Below are positions 60,703-64,000 of a stretch of DNA of 64,000 bases, one piece after another. The position numbers and the translations under genes were made by a program. The notes below the pieces were generated by a model. It did no database searches. It was not told where the DNA came from and saw nothing but the letters and a program-made list of their open reading frames with translations. Source of the DNA: Paenibacillus sp. FSL R7-0345 (GTDB taxonomy: Bacteria > Bacillota > Bacilli > Paenibacillales > Paenibacillaceae). The stretch is taken from positions 2,834,501-2,898,500 of the forward strand of contig NZ_CP152002.1 of NCBI RefSeq assembly GCF_038595055.1, read 5' to 3'. Position 1 is the stretch's first letter. Every line of letters starts with the position of its first letter.

Positions 60703-61404
60703 GTGGGCGAGGTTATCGGATTAATCGGCGCGATGGATGAAGAAATTGAGCTGCTGCTCAGCAGCATGAATGACAAGCAGAGTACAGTTAAGGCAGGGGT
60801 TACCTACTATTCGGGAGACATTTTCGGCAGAAAGGCGGTCCTCTGCAAATCTGGTGTTGGAAAGGTGAATGCCGCAGTCACAACACAAATTCTGCTGGAT
60901 ACGTTTGGCGTTTCCAAAGTGCTGTTTACCGGGGTTGCCGGTGCGGTTCATCCTGATCTGAATATCGGTGATATTGTCATTTCATCAGCATGTATCCAGC
61001 ATGATATGGATGTGACGGCTCTCGGCTTTCCCAAGGGGGTCATCCCCTATCAGGAGGTGTCTGTCTTCAATGCGGATGAGAAGCTGGTGAAGCTGGCGGA
61101 GCAGGCCTGTAGAGAGCTGGAGCAGCATTTTATAACAGGAATTGTGCTTTCGGGAGATCAGTTCATTGCCAGCAGCACGGTGGTGGAAGCGTTACATATA
61201 GATTTGAACGGCGCCTGCGCGGAGATGGAGGGGGCCGCTGTAGCCCAGGTCTGTTATATGAATGCGGCTCCGTTTGTCATCATCCGTTCCATGTCCGATA
61301 AGGCTGACGGCTCGGCTCATGCAAACTATGCTGAATTCACAGTCACGGCAGCCCGGCGTTCCCATGCCATTCTCGAATATATGCTGAAGTCGCCGGAGCT
61401 ATAG
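60703..61404 (+). CDS. mtnN: 5'-methylthioadenosine/S-adenosylhomocysteine nucleosidase
   Basis: 233 residues. It cleaves adenine from MTA and SAH in the methyl cycle. The opening IGLIGAMDEEIELLL, GVGKVNAAVTTQILLDTF, and the catalytic region CAEMEGAAVAQVCYM and IIRSMSDKADG with its Asp are diagnostic. I chose the GTG at 60703 because GGAGGGG lies about 6 nt upstream; the frame is open 12 codons further up. Lies between ccpA and acuA (convergent). Confidence 0.93.
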   Translation: MGEVIGLIGAMDEEIELLLSSMNDKQSTVKAGVTYYSGDIFGRKAVLCKSGVGKVNAAVTTQILLDTFGVSKVLFTGVAGAVHPDLNIGDIVISSACIQHDMDVTALGFPKGVIPYQEVSVFNADEKLVKLAEQACRELEQHFITGIVLSGDQFIASSTVVEALHIDLNGACAEMEGAAVAQVCYMNAAPFVIIRSMSDKADGSAHANYAEFTVTAARRSHAILEYMLKSPEL

Positions 61405-61413
61405 GGCTATGAG

Positions 61414-62046
61414 CTAATACATAAAACGCTGCCTGAAGCGGATCCGGTCAAAGCTCTCCTGGGAGGATAATGGCACCTTGCGCCCAATCCGTACCATCAG
61501 GCAGTTGGCCGGATGCGAGCAGATTTCCGGATCATCAGTGGCATACCAGACCATATCTGCGGATTTCATCAGTTTTTCCATCATATTGCGGTAGGCCCAC
61601 ACATCCAGGCCGCTGCCCTTAAGGTCCCAGTGCCAATAATACTCTGTAGTGAACACAATGCAGTTCTCCAGCTGTTCCTGCTCAAAAGCGGCGGCAAGCA
61701 TCAGCCTGCCAAGCCCGCATCCCCTGTAATCATCAGCTACCTCTATTGCTCCCAACTCGATCAGATCAGCCATATTTGCCTGTGACCAGAGCTCCAGCTC
61801 ATCGGGATAATGAAAAGTGACATAACCTATCAGAGTGTGGTTACAGACCGCGGCAATAACCCTGCCTTCAGGCAGTCTGGAAATTTCAATTAGAGCCTCC
61901 AGCTGTTCATGCGGCTTGCGGAAGGCATCGAGATCGGGGTGAATCGTGACCCTTTGTAAAAGTTCGGAAGACACGGGACCGCTTACAGTAATTGCGTTAT
62001 TGTTATGCAAGAAAGTGTGTGTGACAGGGAATTTGCGGTGCTCCAT
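61414..62046 (-). CDS. acuA: Protein acetyltransferase AcuA
   Basis: 210 residues, the size of B. subtilis AcuA. GNAT fold with the acetyl-CoA loop DYRGCGLGRLMLA near residue 117; EIAELGAIEV-like sequence (DLIELGAIEVADDYRG) precedes it. AcuA acetylates and inactivates acetyl-CoA synthetase. It lies divergent from acsA, as in B. subtilis, which supports the assignment. acuB and acuC are not in the window. GAGAGGAG lies about 7 nt before the ATG at 62046. Confidence 0.9.
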   Translation of the reverse strand: MEHRKFPVTHTFLHNNNAITVSGPVSSELLQRVTIHPDLDAFRKPHEQLEALIEISRLPEGRVIAAVCNHTLIGYVTFHYPDELELWSQANMADLIELGAIEVADDYRGCGLGRLMLAAAFEQEQLENCIVFTTEYYWHWDLKGSGLDVWAYRNMMEKLMKSADMVWYATDDPEICSHPANCLMVRIGRKVPLSSQESFDRIRFRQRFMY

Positions 62047-62080
62047 GATCGGGCTCCTCTCATCCAACTAAAATATGGAA

Positions 62081-62094
62081 TGTAATCGCTTACT
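62081..62094. promoter_or_regulatory. cre-like site between acuA and acsA
   Basis: TGTAATCGCTTACT matches the cre consensus TGWAANCGNTNNCA at all but the last defined position. In B. subtilis, CcpA acts on acsA and acuABC through cre sites in the same intergenic region. Confidence 0.65.
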
Positions 62095-62207
62095 GTGTTA
62101 TACTGATTCCGACATAAAACATTCACAATTATCATATTGACAGTGTGGCGTGAAAATGAGGAACCGCCCTTAAAGCTTAAATCAATCCAGCAGGGGAGGC
62201 AAGAGTA

Positions 62208-63935
62208 ATGGGGCAAGTCCACAGTGAAATTTTGCCGGGCCGTGTACAAAATGCGAATTTACGTGATTATTCCCTGGCAGTCAAACAATTCCGGTGGGAG
62301 GATGCAGAGCGGACTTTCTCCTGGTATCACACGGGCAAGGTGAACATGACTCATGAAGCAGTCGACCGCCATGTGCTGGAAGGGCACGGTGCGGCTACTG
62401 CACTGATCTACAGCGATCCCGTCAGGGACGAACGGTATACCTTCGCCGATCTGCAGGAACGTTCCAGCCGGTTCGGTAATGTGCTGCGCAAATACGGTAT
62501 AGGTAAAGGGGACCGAGTCTTTATCTTTATGCCGCGCAGTCCGGAGCTGTATTTCAGTCTGCTTGGTACCCTCAGAGTGGGTGCGGTAGCAGGACCGTTG
62601 TTTGAGGCGTTTATGGAGACGGCGGTAAAGGACCGGCTGGAGGACAGCGGGGCAGTAGCTCTGGTGACTACACCGGAGCTGCTAAAGCGGGTAAGGCGCG
62701 AGGAGCTGCCTGAACTACGGCACATAATCGTAGTAGGCGGAACAGGCGGCGATACCGGTCAGGGAATGATCAGCTATGAGGCGGAGATGGCCGCTGCATC
62801 AGCGGAACTGGAGCCCGAATGGCTCACACTGGAAGATGGCCTGATCATGCACTATACTTCCGGTTCTACAGGTAAACCCAAAGGGGTCTACCATGTGCAG
62901 AGAGCAATGATTCAACATTATTATACAGGTAAAATTGTACTGGATCTGCGCCCGGATGATGTATACTGGTGCACAGCTGATCCCGGATGGGTCACAGGTA
63001 CCTCGTACGGGATTTTTGCGCCCTGGCTTAATGGTGTAGCCAACGTGGTACGGGGCGGACGCTTCAGTCCGCAGGACTGGTACAGCACCATTGAGCGCTT
63101 TGCCGTCACTGTCTGGTACAGCGCACCCACAGCATTCCGCATGCTGATGGGAGCAGGAGAGAGCACGCTTGCCGGGACCGATCTCAGCAGCCTCAGGCAT
63201 GTAATGTCCGTAGGAGAGCCGCTGAATCCGGAAGTTGTACGCTGGGGCGATAAGGTTTACGGGCAGCGCATTCACGACACCTGGTGGATGACGGAAACCG
63301 GAGCCCAGCTGATCTGCAACTATCCCGGGATGGATATCAAGCCAGGGTCCATGGGCCGCCCGCTGCCCGGCATCGAGGCAGCCATTCTTGATGACAGGGG
63401 CAATGAGCTGCCCCCTTATTCCATGGGCAATCTGGCGATCCGTACGCCGTGGCCTTCCATGATGGCCAAGATCTGGAATAACCAGGCTAAATATGAGGAG
63501 TATTTCCGGATTCCCGGCTGGTACATTTCCGGGGACTCAGCTTATATGGACGAGGAAGGTTACTTCTGGTTCCAGGGACGGATCGATGATGTGATCAACT
63601 CCTCCGGGGAGCGCATCGGGCCTTTTGAGGTTGAGAGCAAGCTGGTGGAGCATCCGGCAGTGGCCGAAGCCGGGGTGATCGGCAAACCGGATTTGCTGCG
63701 GGGAGAGATTATCAAAGCTTTTATCTCCCTCAGAGAGGGATATACTGCGACAGCAGAGCTGAAGGAAGAGATTGCCGCCTTCGTCAAAGCAGGGCTATCC
63801 GCGCATGCTGCGCCCCGTGAAATCGAATTTAAGGAGAAGCTGCCCAAGACTCGTTCCGGCAAAATCATGCGCCGGGTGCTGAAAGCCTGGGAGCTGGAAC
63901 TCCCGGCCGGCGATCTGTCCACGATTGAGGATTAA
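62208..63935 (+). CDS. acsA: Acetyl-CoA synthetase
   Basis: 575 residues, AMP-forming acyl-CoA synthetase that activates acetate. ATP-binding motif YTSGSTGKPKG near residue 222, TWWMTETG near 360, hinge region YISGDSAYMDEEGYFWFQGR, and the C-terminal PKTRSGKIMRR with the lysine that AcuA-type enzymes acetylate. AcsA of B. subtilis has about the same length and shares the MTHEAVDRHV-type opening. GGGGAGG lies upstream of the ATG. Divergent from acuA with a cre-like site between. Confidence 0.94.
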   Translation: MGQVHSEILPGRVQNANLRDYSLAVKQFRWEDAERTFSWYHTGKVNMTHEAVDRHVLEGHGAATALIYSDPVRDERYTFADLQERSSRFGNVLRKYGIGKGDRVFIFMPRSPELYFSLLGTLRVGAVAGPLFEAFMETAVKDRLEDSGAVALVTTPELLKRVRREELPELRHIIVVGGTGGDTGQGMISYEAEMAAASAELEPEWLTLEDGLIMHYTSGSTGKPKGVYHVQRAMIQHYYTGKIVLDLRPDDVYWCTADPGWVTGTSYGIFAPWLNGVANVVRGGRFSPQDWYSTIERFAVTVWYSAPTAFRMLMGAGESTLAGTDLSSLRHVMSVGEPLNPEVVRWGDKVYGQRIHDTWWMTETGAQLICNYPGMDIKPGSMGRPLPGIEAAILDDRGNELPPYSMGNLAIRTPWPSMMAKIWNNQAKYEEYFRIPGWYISGDSAYMDEEGYFWFQGRIDDVINSSGERIGPFEVESKLVEHPAVAEAGVIGKPDLLRGEIIKAFISLREGYTATAELKEEIAAFVKAGLSAHAAPREIEFKEKLPKTRSGKIMRRVLKAWELELPAGDLSTIED

Positions 63936-63955
63936 CGGAAACAGCTGTACACAAA

Positions 63956-63995
63956 AACACCGGTTCCAGCATATTGCTGGAACCGGTGTTTCTTC
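63956..63995 (+). terminator. Terminator after acsA
   Basis: AACACCGGTTCCAGC (63956-63970) pairs perfectly with GCTGGAACCGGTGTT (63976-63990), 15 bp with a 5-nt loop, followed by TCTT. Confidence 0.85.
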
Positions 63996-64000
63996 GTGGA

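Overview
The window looks like chromosome of a Paenibacillus-type, endospore-forming-lineage Firmicute. I infer this from Bacillus-like orthologues and gene pairs (DUF1641-ndh, ccpA, divergent acuA/acsA, speA, a KipI/KipA-type pxpBCA set), strong GGAGG ribosome binding sites, many TTG and GTG starts, T-box control, and Rex-, Fur- and cre-like sites, all at moderate GC. There is no rRNA, prophage, transposase or CRISPR array. One tRNA gene (Val, GAC) is present.

Layout. 1-10.6 kb: an SDR/LysR divergent pair, a nitroreductase, a Rex-like controlled DUF1641-ndh operon, an SGNH esterase, a methionine aminopeptidase, a DJ-1 protein, an Rrf2 regulator and a catE-like dioxygenase plus NAD(P)-binding protein that appear to share its operator. 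10.7-16.3 kb: a CPA1 antiporter, GNAT, a split ThrE exporter, YitT and DUF3231. 16.3-24.2 kb: carbohydrate genes, namely AraC/GH127 and cellobiose phosphorylase/LacI with matching operators at both promoters. 24.3-30.1 kb: a degenerate ABC-ATPase/LytTR fusion in front of an ABC-2 exporter, then a Fur-box siderophore-binding lipoprotein and an AraC regulator carrying a paralogous binding domain. 30.1-33.5 kb: the pxpBCA 5-oxoprolinase operon, interrupted by ten 51-bp hairpin repeats. 33.9-45.7 kb: tRNA-Val, small membrane or unknown genes, a gutted cupin gene, NUDIX, a T-box controlled metG, small secreted proteins, speA and an MFS carrier. 46-50.7 kb: gnd, aroK, rhodanese, a divergent aroA and a CoA-binding protein. 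50.9-56 kb: a small endonuclease, a stack of three repeat classes, then ptsG-ptsI without ptsH. 56.1-64 kb: an ECF sigma/anti-sigma pair, a PfpI protein, ccpA, mtnN, and acuA/acsA with a cre-like site between them.

The genes fall mainly into carbon uptake and its control (ptsG, ptsI, ccpA, acsA, acuA, GH94, GH127), redox and stress response (ndh/Rex, nitroreductase, Rrf2 regulon), iron uptake, and central biosynthesis (aroA, aroK, gnd, speA).

Most unusual are: (1) a roughly 187-bp palindromic intergenic element present twice, with four palindromic cores spaced 51/62/51 bp in both copies; (2) the 51-bp hairpin array inside the pxp operon; (3) two tandem homologous promoter-plus-hairpin units at 8.1-8.4 kb; (4) the ABC-ATPase/LytTR fusion; (5) a cupin gene that has lost its whole barrel by a clean internal deletion. 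All gene calls rest on reading the translations and on remembered family features; no database search was possible.
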